Positions 17,887 through 27,286 of a stretch of DNA of 64,000 nt are shown here, one piece after another (positions within the stretch are counted from its first letter, which is position 1; each line of letters starts with the position of its first letter). The position numbers and the translations under genes are program-made. The notes under the pieces were generated by a model. The model was given only the letters and a program-made list of their open reading frames with translations. It searched no databases and was not told where the DNA came from. This DNA is from Lysobacterales bacterium (lineage in GTDB: Bacteria; Pseudomonadota; Gammaproteobacteria; Xanthomonadales; SZUA-5). The DNA is taken from the NCBI GenBank assembly GCA_022841325.1, contig JALHRS010000024.1:1-64000 (forward strand), given 5' to 3'.

Positions 17887-20009
17887 AGGTCTGGAAGCGG
17901 GCCCTGCCGCTGCTGGCCCTGTCGGTCCTGGCGCTGGGCGCGGTCTATCTGTCGGGGCGCGATGCCGAGGTCGGCCCGCGCATGGGCCCGGAATGGACCT
18001 GGGTGCTGGTCGGCATGGGCCTGTCGCTGGCGCTGCTGCTGGGTGCGCTGGGCCTGGAAGCCTGGCGCCTGCGCCGCGATGTGTTGGCGCGCGCGCCCGG
18101 CGCGCGCCTGAGCTGGCGATTGCTCAAGCGTCTGGCGCTGCTGGTGCTGCCTCCGCTGGGCATGTTGTTCATCTTCTCGCTGCGCTTTGTCCACGGCGCT
18201 GTGGACGGCTGGTTTCAGGTCGATGTGGCGGCAGCGCTCGATGACAGCCTGACCGTGGCCCAGCGCGCCATCGACCTCAGTGAAGAACAGGCTTTGCGGC
18301 GAGTGCGCATGCAGAGCCGCCGCATCGACGCCGGCGAAGCCGATGGCGATGATGTCGGCCTGGCCAATGTGCTCGATGATCTGGACGCGCTGGAACTGGT
18401 GATCTACGACGCCCAGCGCAATCTCAGCGCGCGCGCCAGCGCCGACCCGCGCTTCCTGGTGCCGAGCGCGCCCGATGACGCCCTCTGGCGCGCGGCGCGC
18501 ACGCGCGGTTCGGCCTCCAGCATCGACCGTACCGGCGAGGCCCTGACCATCCTGGCGCTGGTCGACATGCCCGATCGCGATCAGGTCATGCTCGGCCGCT
18601 TCGTGCTCGACAACGAGATCGCCACGCTGGCGCAGGCCATCGAGCGGCATTACTACGACTATCGCCAGCTGGCCTTTCTGCGCGGCGCCCTCAAGTACAC
18701 GCTGAGCGTGGTGCTGAGCGTGGTGCTGGTCGCCGCCATCCTGTTCGCGCTGTATCTGGCCTTCGCGCTGGCGCGCGGGCTGGTTGATCCGCTGCGGCGG
18801 CTGGTCGAGGCCACTCGCGCCGTGGCCCAGGGCGACTACCGCATCGAGGTGCCCGAGATCACCGACGACGAACTCGGTGGCCTGGCCCGGGCCTTCAACC
18901 AGATGGCGCGCGAACTCGATGAGGCCAATCAGCGCCTGCTGCGCGCCGCTGGCGACGCCGAGGCCGGGCGGCGCTATTTCGAGGGCGTGCTCGATCGTAT
19001 TTCCTCGGGCGTGCTCAGCCTCGACGGTGCCGGCCGTTTGCGCACCTCCAACGGTTCCGCGCAGGAAATCCTGGGCGTGGACCTGAGCCCGTGGAATGGC
19101 CTGCCGATCGAACGTCTGGGCAAGGCCGATCCACCGCTGCTGCCGCTGGTGCAGCGGCTGGTCGAGGCGCTGGCGCGCGAGCCCGGCGACTGGCGCGAGG
19201 AGGTGCGCATCCAGCGCGGCCAGATCGAGCAGCGCCTGCTGCTGCGCGGCGCGCGTCTGCCCGGCGGCGATGGCGAGGTCGGCGGTCTGGTGCTGGTGTT
19301 CGAGGACGAAGGCGAATACGCCCGCGCCACCCGCGATTCGGCCTGGTCGGAAGTGGCGCGGCGGCTGGCCCACGAGATCAAGAACCCGCTGACGCCGATC
19401 CAGCTGGCCGCCGAACGCCTGCGCCGCAAGTTCCTGGAAAGGCTGCCCGAAGCCGACCGCGAGATACTCGACCGTTCCACCCACACCATCGTCGCCCAGG
19501 TCGAGGCGCTCAAGGCCATGGTCAACGCCTTCAGCGACTACGCCCGACCGCCGCGGCTGGAACTCAAGCCGATCCGCCTGTCCAAGGTCATCCGCGAAGT
19601 GGTCGATCTGTACAGCGGCGACACCTCGCGGGTGGACATCCATCTGCGCATCCCCGAGGACGAGCCGCCGGTGCGCGCCGACACCGGTCGCGTGCGCCAG
19701 CTGCTGCACAACCTGCTGCGCAATGCCGAGGAGGCCCAGCCCGATCGCCGCGCCCAGGTCGATCTGGCCCTGCACAGCGCCCAGGACGGCAGCCGCAATT
19801 TCCTCGAACTGGACGTGCGTGATCACGGCCCCGGCATCCCGGAAAGCCTGCGCGATCGCTTGTTCGAGCCCTACACCACCACCAAGCCCAAGGGCACGGG
19901 CCTCGGCCTCGCCATCGTCAAGAAGATCGTCGAAGAACACGGCGGCCATATCCGCGTCGACAACATGAGCGACGGCGGCGCCCGCTTCCGGGTGCGCTTT
20001 CCGCTGTAG
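17883..20009 (+). CDS. ntrY: NtrY-like membrane sensor histidine kinase
   Basis: A 708-residue sensor kinase. Three or four transmembrane helices in the first 300 residues enclose a periplasmic part, then a HAMP domain (LARGLVDPLRRLVEATRAVA), a PAS-like segment (YFEGVLDRISSGVLSLDG), the phospho-acceptor H box ARRLAHEIKNPLTPIQLAAERL, and the ATPase boxes LLHNLLRNAEEAQ, DHGPGIP and KGTGLGLAIVKKIVEEHGG. This is NtrY architecture. It overlaps the DUF4390 gene by 4 bases. In related genomes an NtrX response regulator follows directly; here the stop is followed at once by a repeat composite and an unrelated phosphatase gene, so the kinase has no adjacent partner. Confidence 0.9.
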   Translation: MKVWKRALPLLALSVLALGAVYLSGRDAEVGPRMGPEWTWVLVGMGLSLALLLGALGLEAWRLRRDVLARAPGARLSWRLLKRLALLVLPPLGMLFIFSLRFVHGAVDGWFQVDVAAALDDSLTVAQRAIDLSEEQALRRVRMQSRRIDAGEADGDDVGLANVLDDLDALELVIYDAQRNLSARASADPRFLVPSAPDDALWRAARTRGSASSIDRTGEALTILALVDMPDRDQVMLGRFVLDNEIATLAQAIERHYYDYRQLAFLRGALKYTLSVVLSVVLVAAILFALYLAFALARGLVDPLRRLVEATRAVAQGDYRIEVPEITDDELGGLARAFNQMARELDEANQRLLRAAGDAEAGRRYFEGVLDRISSGVLSLDGAGRLRTSNGSAQEILGVDLSPWNGLPIERLGKADPPLLPLVQRLVEALAREPGDWREEVRIQRGQIEQRLLLRGARLPGGDGEVGGLVLVFEDEGEYARATRDSAWSEVARRLAHEIKNPLTPIQLAAERLRRKFLERLPEADREILDRSTHTIVAQVEALKAMVNAFSDYARPPRLELKPIRLSKVIREVVDLYSGDTSRVDIHLRIPEDEPPVRADTGRVRQLLHNLLRNAEEAQPDRRAQVDLALHSAQDGSRNFLELDVRDHGPGIPESLRDRLFEPYTTTKPKGTGLGLAIVKKIVEEHGGHIRVDNMSDGGARFRVRFPL

Positions 20010-20350
20010 CGGAGGGGCACGGGGCACGGGGCATGGGGCACGGGAAAAGTTTGGGCTTTGGGCTGTTTTAGGTCCAGACTTGTCTGGACGCTTCTCCAGC
20101 ACCGCGCCAACAGCGTCCAGACAAGTCTGGACCCACCAGAGCCGGCGTCATTGCGACCCCAGACTTGATCCGGGGGAAGCAATCCAGACACACATCCTCA
20201 GAAGCACTGGATTGCTTCGTCGCTGCGCTCCTCGCAATGACGCCCGGGGATTTCGTCCCGAGTCCCAACTCCCGAGTCCCGAGTCCCGAGTCCCGACTCC
20301 CGACTCCGACTCCCGAGTCCCGTGCCCTCTTTCCCGTGCCCCGTTCCCAT
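20010..20350. repeat. Composite repeat block after ntrY
   Basis: The 398-base gap has no gene. In order: a GGGGCAC heptamer array right after the stop (20014-20043), the linker GGGAAAAGTTTGGGC, a GTCCAGAC-family hairpin (20069-20135), a GCGTCATTGCGA-family hairpin (20145-20243), and a CCCGAGT/CCCGACT array ending in CCCGTGCCCCG (20254-20348). The two end arrays have their G-rich strands pointing inward from the flanking genes. Confidence 0.9.
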
Positions 20351-20407
20351 CCCTCGTCACAAAAACGCGCTAGCCTTGGCGCCTTTGTGGTTGCGGAGTT
20401 TCCCCCG

Positions 20408-21355
20408 ATGCGTAATCTGCGCACCCTGATGCTGGGATCGAGTCTGTTGCTGCTGGCCGCCTGCGCCGGCACGCGTGAGCTGGCCGCGCCGGTCGCCGCC
20501 GTGGCGCCCGCGCCGGCTGCCACGGCAGCAGCGCCGTCCGACAACTATCAGCTCGACAATCTGCAGGCCATAGCCTGGGCGCGGACCTCGGCCGAGGCCG
20601 AGGCACTGTACCTGCAGGCTTATGGCAGCGCCCGCCGCGCCCTCGATCAGGCGCTGGCCGATCCGACCTGGACCGCCGCCACCGAGCAGACCGGCGACTT
20701 TTCCAGGCTGCCGCCGGCGATCATCGTCGATGTCGACGAGACCGTGCTCGATACCTCCGACTACATGGTCGAGCGCCTGCGCAACGGCCGCGATTTCTCC
20801 AACGCCGACTGGAATCAGTATGTGCTGCGCGCCAATGCCACGCCGCTGCCGGGTGCCCTCGATTTCCTCAAGTACGCATCCGCACGCGGGGTCAAGATTT
20901 ATTACCTGTCGAATCGCGCCGGCGCGCCGGCCGAACCCGGTCTGCAGCCGGAGCTCGAAGCCACCCGCCGCAATCTGGCGCAATACGGATTCCCGGATAC
21001 CGCCGACAGCCACAATTTCCTGTTTCGCGATGCCGCCCGCGGCTGGCAGGAAAAAGGACCACGTCGCGCCGAGATCGCCAGAAGCCATCGCATCCTCATG
21101 ATGGCTGGCGACAACCTCTACGATTTCATCGACCTCGACGAGGCCACCCGCGAGAAGCGCGACGACGCCGTGGAGGATCATGCCAGCTGGCTCGGCACGC
21201 GCTGGATCGTGTTGCCCAACCCCGTGTACGGCTCCTGGGAGAGCGTGCTCATCGCCCGCAGCAAGGGCGCCGATGCCCGTCGCGCCAAGCTCGAGAGTGT
21301 AGGTGTACCCGGTGTCGCCGCCGACGCCATCGCCCGTGGTGGCTTCGAGCCTTGA
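20408..21355 (+). CDS. HAD-type class C/e(P4)-like acid phosphatase lipoprotein
   Basis: A 315-residue outer-membrane or periplasmic lipoprotein phosphatase. The signal peptide ends in the lipobox LLAAC (about Cys 19). The catalytic HAD loop is IIVDVDETVLDTSDY, with further conserved segments KIYYLSNRAG, EKGPRRAEIA and MMAGDNLYDF. This matches the acid phosphatase family of Haemophilus e(P4) and Xanthomonad homologues, which dephosphorylate nucleotides and other monoesters. ATG at 20408 is the first that gives a lipoprotein; the longer frame to 20165 is repeat DNA. A GGGGCAC array starts directly after the stop. Confidence 0.9.
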   Translation: MRNLRTLMLGSSLLLLAACAGTRELAAPVAAVAPAPAATAAAPSDNYQLDNLQAIAWARTSAEAEALYLQAYGSARRALDQALADPTWTAATEQTGDFSRLPPAIIVDVDETVLDTSDYMVERLRNGRDFSNADWNQYVLRANATPLPGALDFLKYASARGVKIYYLSNRAGAPAEPGLQPELEATRRNLAQYGFPDTADSHNFLFRDAARGWQEKGPRRAEIARSHRILMMAGDNLYDFIDLDEATREKRDDAVEDHASWLGTRWIVLPNPVYGSWESVLIARSKGADARRAKLESVGVPGVAADAIARGGFEP

Positions 21356-22020
21356 GACGGGGCACGGGGCACGGGGCACGGGGCACGGGGCACGGGGCAC
21401 GGGGCACGGGGCACGGGGCACGGGGCACGGGAAAGGCTACACCGCACTTGCCGAAGAACCAGGGGAACGGTAGGTCAGGACTGGTCTGGACGCACTTGGC
21501 CCGGTCCTGCAGTAGTGTCAGCGCGTAGCCTGGTGTGCCGCGCAGCGCCGCACCGAGGCTCTTTCGCCTCACCGCCCGGAGAGCGCTGCGCGCACTTCGG
21601 GCTACAAAAGCGGGGCTTGCCGGAACAGGTAGGTTCAACGACTTGAGACGGGTGTTCATTGCGAGCCGCCTGTATCGGTCCGACACTGCGTTCGAGCCAT
21701 GAACCCCGACAAGCGCCGAGCCGCTTTGAGGAGGGCCGCGCGCCTGTGCGGCCGCTCTTGATCCCCAGGAAGGGTAAGGCGGCGCCGCAGCGCGGCGCCC
21801 TCCACAGCAGCGGCAAGAACCGCGGCGTCTGGACGAGTCGATAGGCTTCTTGACGGCGCAGGCCTTCGCGTCCTTTCTGCTTTCCCTTTGCGTCCTTCGC
21901 GTCCCATGCCCTGATCGGTGCTCGCGGCAGCCGGATCGGGCGCGCCTATTGCCGCCGCTTTGCGAGATGATCAGCCCCAGGCCGGTCTGATCGGTCTGGC
22001 GTATCAATCCGGGGAAAAAC
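21356..22020. repeat. Long GGGGCAC array and repeat fragments
   Basis: This 665-base gap has no supported gene. Positions 21357-21431 are about ten uninterrupted copies of GGGGCAC, followed by the linker GGGAAAGGCTAC. Positions 21470-21493 are a degenerate half of the GTCCAGAC hairpin. Positions 21525-21605 are a palindromic element beginning GTAGCC and ending GGGCTAC, related to one at 53374-53454. A stretch near 21656-21715 (CATTGCGAGCCGCC ... CGAGCCATGAACCCC) recurs near 6802, 53072 and 58134. Positions about 21860-21907 resemble half of the GCGGAGG element at 34497. The promoter of the downstream gene must lie in the last 100 bases. Confidence 0.85.
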
Positions 22021-24162
22021 ATGTCTGCAACTCAACGCCGCTGGCTGCTGCTGGCGCTGGTCGCCATCGCGCTGGTGACTTTCTTTGCGCTGGATCTGGG
22101 GCGCTTCTTCTCGCTGGAGGCGCTGCGGGCGCATCGTGAGGGCTTGCTGACACAGATCAGCGCGCATCCGCTGCTGAGTGCCGGCATCTTCTTCGCGGTC
22201 TATGTCGTCGTCACCGCCCTGTCCCTGCCGGCGGCCGCGCTGCTGACCATCGCCGGCGGTGCGCTGTTCGGGTTTGGCCTCGGCACCCTGCTGGTGTCCT
22301 TCGCCAGCACCCTCGGGGCCACACTGGCGATGCTGCTGGCGCGCTATCTGTTGCGCGAATCGGTGCAGGCCAAATTCGGTGCCCGGCTGAAGGCCATCGA
22401 TGCCGGCCTCGAACGCGAAGGAGCCTTCTACCTGTTTGCCCTGCGGCTGGTGCCGGTGTTTCCCTTTTTCCTGGTCAATCTCACGCTGGGACTGACCAGA
22501 CTGCCGGCGCGCACCTTCTTCTGGGTGAGTCAGCTCGGCATGCTGCCGGCCACGGCGGTCTATGTGTATGCCGGCACCGAGATCGGCCAGCTGACCTCGC
22601 TCAAGGGCCTGATCAGTCCGGGTTTGCTCGGCGCTTTCATCCTGCTCGGCTTGTTGCCCTTGATCACCAAGAAGATCCTCGACGCCCTGCGCGCCCGGCG
22701 GGTCTATCAGGGGCACAGCCGCCCGAAGCGCTACGACTACAACCTGATCGCCATTGGCGCTGGCTCGGCCGGTCTGGTCACCACCTACATCGGCGCTGCC
22801 GTGAAGGCCAAGGTGGCGCTGATCGAACGCCACAAGATGGGCGGCGACTGTCTCAACACCGGCTGCGTACCGAGCAAGGCGCTGATCCGCACGGCCAGAT
22901 TGCTGGCGGAAGCGCGGCGCTCGCAGGATTACGGCATCAAGGCCCTGCACGCCGAATTTGATTTCGCCACCGCGATGGAACGGGTGCAGCAAGTCATCGC
23001 CAAGGTCGAACCGCACGATTCGGTCGAGCGCTACAGCGGCCTCGGGGTCGATTGCATTCAGGGCGAGGCGCGGGTGATCGACCCGTGGACGGTCGAGGTT
23101 GATGGCCGACGCCTGACGACGCGCAACATCGTCATCGCCACCGGCGCGCGGCCGACGGTGCCGAAGCTGCCGGGGATCGACACGGTGGACTATCTGACCT
23201 CGGACACGGTCTGGAATATCCGCGTGCAGCCCAAGCGCCTGCTGGTGCTGGGCGGCGGTCCGATCGGCTGCGAACTCGGCCAGTGCTTCTCCCGCCTGGG
23301 CAGCGCCGTGACCATCGTCCAGCGCAATCCGCGGCTCCTGCCCAAGGAAGACCCCGATGCCAGCGCCGCGGTGCGCGCGGCCTTCGAGGCCGAAGGCATC
23401 ACCCTGGCGCTGGGTGCCGAAGCGCTACGGGTCGAGAAGGACGGCGAGGGCGGCCGGCTGATCGTCAGCGAGAACGGGGTCGAGCGCGCCATCGAATTCG
23501 ACAGGCTGCTGCTGGCGCTGGGACGCACCGCCAATGTCGCGGGATTTGGCCTCGAAGAGCTGGGTGTCATCGTGTCGCCACGCGGTACCGTCGAGGCCGA
23601 CCCACTGATGCGCACCAGCATGCCCAATATCCTGGTGTGTGGCGATGTCACCGGGCCCTATCAATTCACCCACGTGGCCGCGCACCAGGCCTGGTATGCC
23701 GCGGTCAATGCGCTGTTCGGTCCGTTCTGGACCTTCAAGGTCGACTACCGGGTGATTCCCTGGGCCACCTTCACCGATCCGGAAGTGGCCCACGTCGGCC
23801 TGTCGGAAACCACGGCGACCGAGCAGGGTGTGGCCTATGAAGTCACCCACTACGGCCTCGATGATCTGGACCGCGCCATCGCCGACAGCCACGATCACGG
23901 CTACGTCAAGGTGCTGACCGTGCCCGGCAAGGACCGCATCCTCGGCGCCACCATCGTCGGCGCCCATGCCGGCGATCTGCTGGCCGAATACGTGCTGGCG
24001 ATGCGCCACGGTCTGGGCCTGCGCAAGATCCTCGGCACCATCCACAGCTATCCGACCATGATGGAAGCCAACAAATACGCCGCCGGCAACTGGGCCCGCG
24101 CCCATGCGCCGCAAGCAGCGCTGCGCTGGGTCGAGCGCTTCCACGCCTGGCGGCGGGGCTAG
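22021..24162 (+). CDS. TVP38/TMEM64 membrane domain fused to a flavin disulfide oxidoreductase
   Basis: A 713-residue fusion. Residues about 10-225 form a TVP38/SNARE-associated (DedA-like) membrane domain with five or six helices and the segment FALRLVPVFPFFLVNLTLGL. Residues about 238-700 are a class I pyridine-nucleotide disulfide oxidoreductase: FAD motif IAIGAGSAGLVTTY, redox-active cysteines C277 and C282 in GGDCLNTGCVPSK, NAD motif VLGGGPIGCELGQ, and dimer-interface histidine in IHSYPTMME. It resembles mercuric reductase but lacks the C-terminal cysteine pair, and no mer genes are near. Fusions of this type occur in other proteobacteria; substrate unknown. Followed by a 119-bp tandem repeat. 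Confidence 0.9.
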   Translation: MSATQRRWLLLALVAIALVTFFALDLGRFFSLEALRAHREGLLTQISAHPLLSAGIFFAVYVVVTALSLPAAALLTIAGGALFGFGLGTLLVSFASTLGATLAMLLARYLLRESVQAKFGARLKAIDAGLEREGAFYLFALRLVPVFPFFLVNLTLGLTRLPARTFFWVSQLGMLPATAVYVYAGTEIGQLTSLKGLISPGLLGAFILLGLLPLITKKILDALRARRVYQGHSRPKRYDYNLIAIGAGSAGLVTTYIGAAVKAKVALIERHKMGGDCLNTGCVPSKALIRTARLLAEARRSQDYGIKALHAEFDFATAMERVQQVIAKVEPHDSVERYSGLGVDCIQGEARVIDPWTVEVDGRRLTTRNIVIATGARPTVPKLPGIDTVDYLTSDTVWNIRVQPKRLLVLGGGPIGCELGQCFSRLGSAVTIVQRNPRLLPKEDPDASAAVRAAFEAEGITLALGAEALRVEKDGEGGRLIVSENGVERAIEFDRLLLALGRTANVAGFGLEELGVIVSPRGTVEADPLMRTSMPNILVCGDVTGPYQFTHVAAHQAWYAAVNALFGPFWTFKVDYRVIPWATFTDPEVAHVGLSETTATEQGVAYEVTHYGLDDLDRAIADSHDHGYVKVLTVPGKDRILGATIVGAHAGDLLAEYVLAMRHGLGLRKILGTIHSYPTMMEANKYAAGNWARAHAPQAALRWVERFHAWRRG

Positions 24163-24172
24163 CGCGGTTCGC

Positions 24173-24491
24173 AGCCGGAGCAGCGGAGCAAGCTCCGCTC
24201 TACCAAAGCGACGGGCTACGAGGCCCTGGTAGTGCCGAGCTTGCTCGGCAGGATGTGCGGCGCGGTGGCAGCGGCGGAAGAGCACAAGCCCAGCCGGAGC
24301 AGCGGAGCAAGCTCCGCTCTACCAAAGCGTCGGTGTACGAGGCCCTGGTAGTGCCGAGCTTGCTCGGCAGGATCTGCAGCGCGGTGGCAGCGGCGGAAGA
24401 GCACAAGCCCAGCCGGAGCAGCGGAGCAAGCTCCGCTCTACCACAGCGTCGGTGTACGAGGCCCTGGTAGTGCCGAGCTTGCTCGGCAGGA
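24173..24491. repeat. 119-bp tandem repeat, about 2.7 copies, two hairpins per unit
   Basis: Units start at 24173, 24292 and 24411, exactly 119 bases apart, and are nearly identical; the last is cut short at the HEAT gene stop. Each unit contains two 8-bp-arm hairpins, AGCGGAGC-AA-GCTCCGCT and TGCCGAGC-TT-GCTCGGCA, about 35 bases apart. The 339-base gap between the convergent genes is almost filled by the array. No ORF is credible. Confidence 0.92.
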
Positions 24492-24501
24492 GCTGCGCGA
24501 C

Positions 24502-25518
24502 CTACTTCACCGTGGCCAGCATCCGGTCCAGATAGCGGATTGCCGACTCATCGCCGCTCTGACCCATCCAGAACAAGGCCTGCTTGCGCACATCCAGTGC
24601 CATCGCCGGATTCTCGAGCACGCCGATCAGGGCCTCAACCGCGCGCGGTTCGGGCAACTGCGACAGCGCGAACACGGCCTGCTGCCGCACCTGCTTTGAG
24701 GACTCAGCGTTCAGCGCTGCGGTGATCGCCGACTCGCTGCGCGGATCGCCGGTCTGCGCCAGCCAGAACCAGGCCTGCGAGCGCACCTGCGCGCTGCTGT
24801 CCTGCCTGGCCTGGCTGATCAACAGATCGCCACGTCGCGGCGAGCGGCTCTGGGAGATGGCAAAGGCCGCATGCTCGCGAATTGCCGCATCCGGATCACG
24901 GCTGAGGAAGGGCTCGATCAGGCGCGCGCCGGGCTCGCCGCGGACCTGGCCCAGCCAGAACAGCGCGTCCTTGCGCGACTCGCGGGCCGGATCGGCACTG
25001 GCGATCCGGTTCAGGCGGGTACCGACATCGTCGCCCGCGTGCACGGCCAGCGCCGCCATCACCTCGCCACTGAGTGGGCGCCGCGGGGCGATCTGCGAGT
25101 CCAGCCAGGCCGCGCTGGTGCCTGCGTCGATCTCGCCCAGATCGGCGATCGCCGACTTCGCCTTGACCGGACAGCTGCTGCCGTAGGCGCGGATCCGGTC
25201 CAGTTCCCCGGCCTTGAAATGGGCGTAGATCTGCATCTGCGCGACGCCGCGATCCTGGTGGCTGGCGCTCAAGCCCTGATGTCTGGAATCCAGTTCGCAG
25301 GATTGCAGCGGTCGCGGTTGATCGGCGCTCTGCCGGCAACACCAGTCGGGCGCGTCGGCCACCGCCGCCACCCGCCAGCTGGCCCAACCGTCCTTTGGCA
25401 GTTGCAGCGTGCTGGCCAGCACACCACTGACATTGAGCAGGCCGAGCAGCACCCAGAACCAGCGCATGCCACCGAGGATTCGATCGAGCAGGGCATGAAA
25501 GGCGGAGACTTCGCTCAT
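24502..25518 (-). CDS. HEAT-repeat membrane-anchored protein A
   Basis: A 338-residue protein with one N-terminal hydrophobic helix (MRWFWVLLGLLNVSGVLAS) and four or five HEAT repeats in the C-terminal half, recognisable as recurring DALFWLGQ, AWFWLAQTGD, AVFALSQL and ALFWMGQSGD helices. HEAT repeats form a protein-binding solenoid; no enzymatic motif is visible. Four cysteines occur in the first 110 residues. Its start overlaps the stop of HEAT protein B by 4 bases. It is the last gene of a sigma / anti-sigma / HEAT / HEAT operon. Confidence 0.85.
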   Translation of the reverse strand: MSEVSAFHALLDRILGGMRWFWVLLGLLNVSGVLASTLQLPKDGWASWRVAAVADAPDWCCRQSADQPRPLQSCELDSRHQGLSASHQDRGVAQMQIYAHFKAGELDRIRAYGSSCPVKAKSAIADLGEIDAGTSAAWLDSQIAPRRPLSGEVMAALAVHAGDDVGTRLNRIASADPARESRKDALFWLGQVRGEPGARLIEPFLSRDPDAAIREHAAFAISQSRSPRRGDLLISQARQDSSAQVRSQAWFWLAQTGDPRSESAITAALNAESSKQVRQQAVFALSQLPEPRAVEALIGVLENPAMALDVRKQALFWMGQSGDESAIRYLDRMLATVK

Positions 25519-26570
25519 GGCGTCTTCCCCTGCAGGGCGGCGTCGATGGCTTCCATCGCGGCGTCACCGCCGAGCATGGTCAGCTGACGCAGGACCCGGG
25601 TCTTTTCTTCGGCATTGCTGCTGGCGCGATAGATCTCGAGCAGGGCGGCCTCGTCGCCGCGCATCATCAGCCCGTCCAGTGCCGCCTGACGCACCTTCGG
25701 CGACTCATCGCGCTGATAGATCTGGCGTAGCGCGCTGCCCGCCTCCGGGCCGCTGACGATGCCCATGCTGCGTACCGCCTCGATCCGGGTCCGCTCGTCG
25801 GCGGAGGTCCGGGCCAGCTTGCTCAGTGATTCCAGATCGCCGGCGATGGCGTAGGCCTGCACCAGTGCGCCGCCGTGCTTGCCGAGATCGCCCAGACTGC
25901 GCAATTCGGCGAGCGCGCCCATGGCCCCCAATGCCTGAATCGCCGCCCGCGCCTCGTCTTCATCACGGGCCTCGCGCGCCAGCTGCAGCACCTCCTGCTT
26001 GCGATCGGCAATCAGATAGGCGTTCAGCACCTCGCGACGCACCGTGGCGTCGCCACTGCGGTACAGATCGGCCAATGCCGCCAGCGCCTTCGCATTGCCG
26101 CCGATGCCGATCATGCGGATCGCTTCCAGCCTCAGTTCGCCGCCATCGCCGCGAGCCTGCTGCAGCAACAGTTGCTGGGCCTCCTCGGTCTCGATCTGGC
26201 TGAGCACGAACAGCGCGCGCATCTTCACCAGTTCGGTCTGCGAGCCGCCCAGCACCCGCTTGACCAGCGGCAGCGAGCGTTCCGGCGGCGCCGCCATCAG
26301 GCCTTCGAGCGCGGCGATCGCCAACTGCTCCTGCTCGGTGGGCGCAGCGTGGCGACGGGCCCGGGCATGGGCGCGATCGGCCTGCATGGCGGCGCGAGCC
26401 TCCAGGACCTGAGCCTGATCGCGGGCACGCTCGGCGCTCTCGCTGGCCAGCGCCGCGGCCTCGGCGCGGGCGGCTGCCTGGGCCCGGGCGGCATCCGCTT
26501 GTGCCAACTCGGATTGGGCATGAACCGCCCCGGCAGCCATCAACATCAAACACAGCATCGTACGTTTCAT
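25515..26570 (-). CDS. HEAT-repeat exported protein B
   Basis: A 351-residue protein with signal peptide MKRTMLCLMLMAAGAVHA, an alanine/glutamate-rich predicted coiled coil (about 20-75) and HEAT-like repeats to the end (MRALFVLSQIETEEAQQLL, LRLEAIRMIGIGGNAKALAA and others). Probably periplasmic. ATG at 26570 is chosen because GGAG lies 7 bases upstream; an ATG four codons earlier lacks one. It lies 11 bases downstream of the anti-sigma gene and overlaps HEAT protein A by 4 bases. Confidence 0.85.
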   Translation of the reverse strand: MKRTMLCLMLMAAGAVHAQSELAQADAARAQAAARAEAAALASESAERARDQAQVLEARAAMQADRAHARARRHAAPTEQEQLAIAALEGLMAAPPERSLPLVKRVLGGSQTELVKMRALFVLSQIETEEAQQLLLQQARGDGGELRLEAIRMIGIGGNAKALAALADLYRSGDATVRREVLNAYLIADRKQEVLQLAREARDEDEARAAIQALGAMGALAELRSLGDLGKHGGALVQAYAIAGDLESLSKLARTSADERTRIEAVRSMGIVSGPEAGSALRQIYQRDESPKVRQAALDGLMMRGDEAALLEIYRASSNAEEKTRVLRQLTMLGGDAAMEAIDAALQGKTP

Positions 26571-26581
26571 ATTCTGCTCCA

Positions 26582-27286
26582 TCACAGGGATTGCACGGTC
26601 TTTGACGTAGATCGCGACAATTTGGTTTGCATGACTGCAAATTCGAAATCCAGCTGAGCGCGTGCCGAGCGTGCGTCCTCGCTGCCACCGGCCTCGCTTG
26701 CAAGTCCCAGCAGCACCGGCTCCAGGGAGCGCAGCACCCGCACCAGGCGCTCGTCGCCCTGAGCCTGCGCTGCCTGCTGATACAGGCGGTTCTGCTCGAT
26801 GATGTTGGCGATCAGCGCCTGACGCTGGGCCGGATCGGCGTCCGGCAGATCCGCCAGCAGCAGTCGGGCGTCGCCGAAATGACTGCTGAGCCCGCGCGTC
26901 AGTGCATCGCCATCGTCGGCCGTCGATGCGGCAGCAAGCTGCGGCGCGCCGGGCGAGATGCGGTCGGACTCCGCCAGTCGGGTGCCAATGGCCACACCCA
27001 GCAGCATCAAGGTGGCGCCAGCCAGTGCCATCGGCCACCACGGCCGTGGCGGCCGCCCGGCTGCTGCCTGGTCGGCCCGGGTCAGACTGGCGCGCCAGCG
27101 GGCCAGCGCCGCAGCGTCGGGCACTGCTGCTGTGGGCGCCGGCAACCGCGAGAGCTGATCGCGAAGTCGCTGATAGCGCGCGGCCAGGGCTGGGTCGGCC
27201 AGCAGTCTTGACTGGATCTGCGCACGCTCGGATGCGCTGAGGCCGTCGTCGTAGTGGTACAGCAGCAATTGTTCGTCGTTGATCAT
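26582..27286 (-). CDS. Putative membrane anti-sigma factor
   Basis: A 234-residue protein with a short cytoplasmic N-terminus (MINDEQLLLYHYDDGLSASE ... QLSRLP) of the kind seen in zinc-free anti-sigma domains, one transmembrane helix (WWPMALAGATLMLLGVAIG, about 80-100) and a periplasmic C-terminal part. The start overlaps the stop of the ECF sigma gene by 4 bases and has GGAGCG upstream. The role is inferred mainly from position and topology. Confidence 0.7.
   Translation of the reverse strand: MINDEQLLLYHYDDGLSASERAQIQSRLLADPALAARYQRLRDQLSRLPAPTAAVPDAAALARWRASLTRADQAAAGRPPRPWWPMALAGATLMLLGVAIGTRLAESDRISPGAPQLAAASTADDGDALTRGLSSHFGDARLLLADLPDADPAQRQALIANIIEQNRLYQQAAQAQGDERLVRVLRSLEPVLLGLASEAGGSEDARSARAQLDFEFAVMQTKLSRSTSKTVQSL

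Noticed and set aside
17637-20102. 821-codon open frame opposite the NtrY-like kinase
   Set aside because: Shadow frame; the plus-strand kinase has all expected motifs.
21357-21431. Possible CRISPR array
   Set aside because: Units are 7 bases with no spacers and no cas genes occur in the window.
21178-22022. Frames encoding repeated RAPCPVP peptides through GGGGCAC arrays
   Set aside because: A 7-bp repeat stays open in all frames and gives a 7-residue repeat; no start site or conservation supports translation.
22021-24162. Mercuric reductase
   Set aside because: The C-terminal cysteine pair and heavy-metal domain are absent, and there are no mer neighbours.
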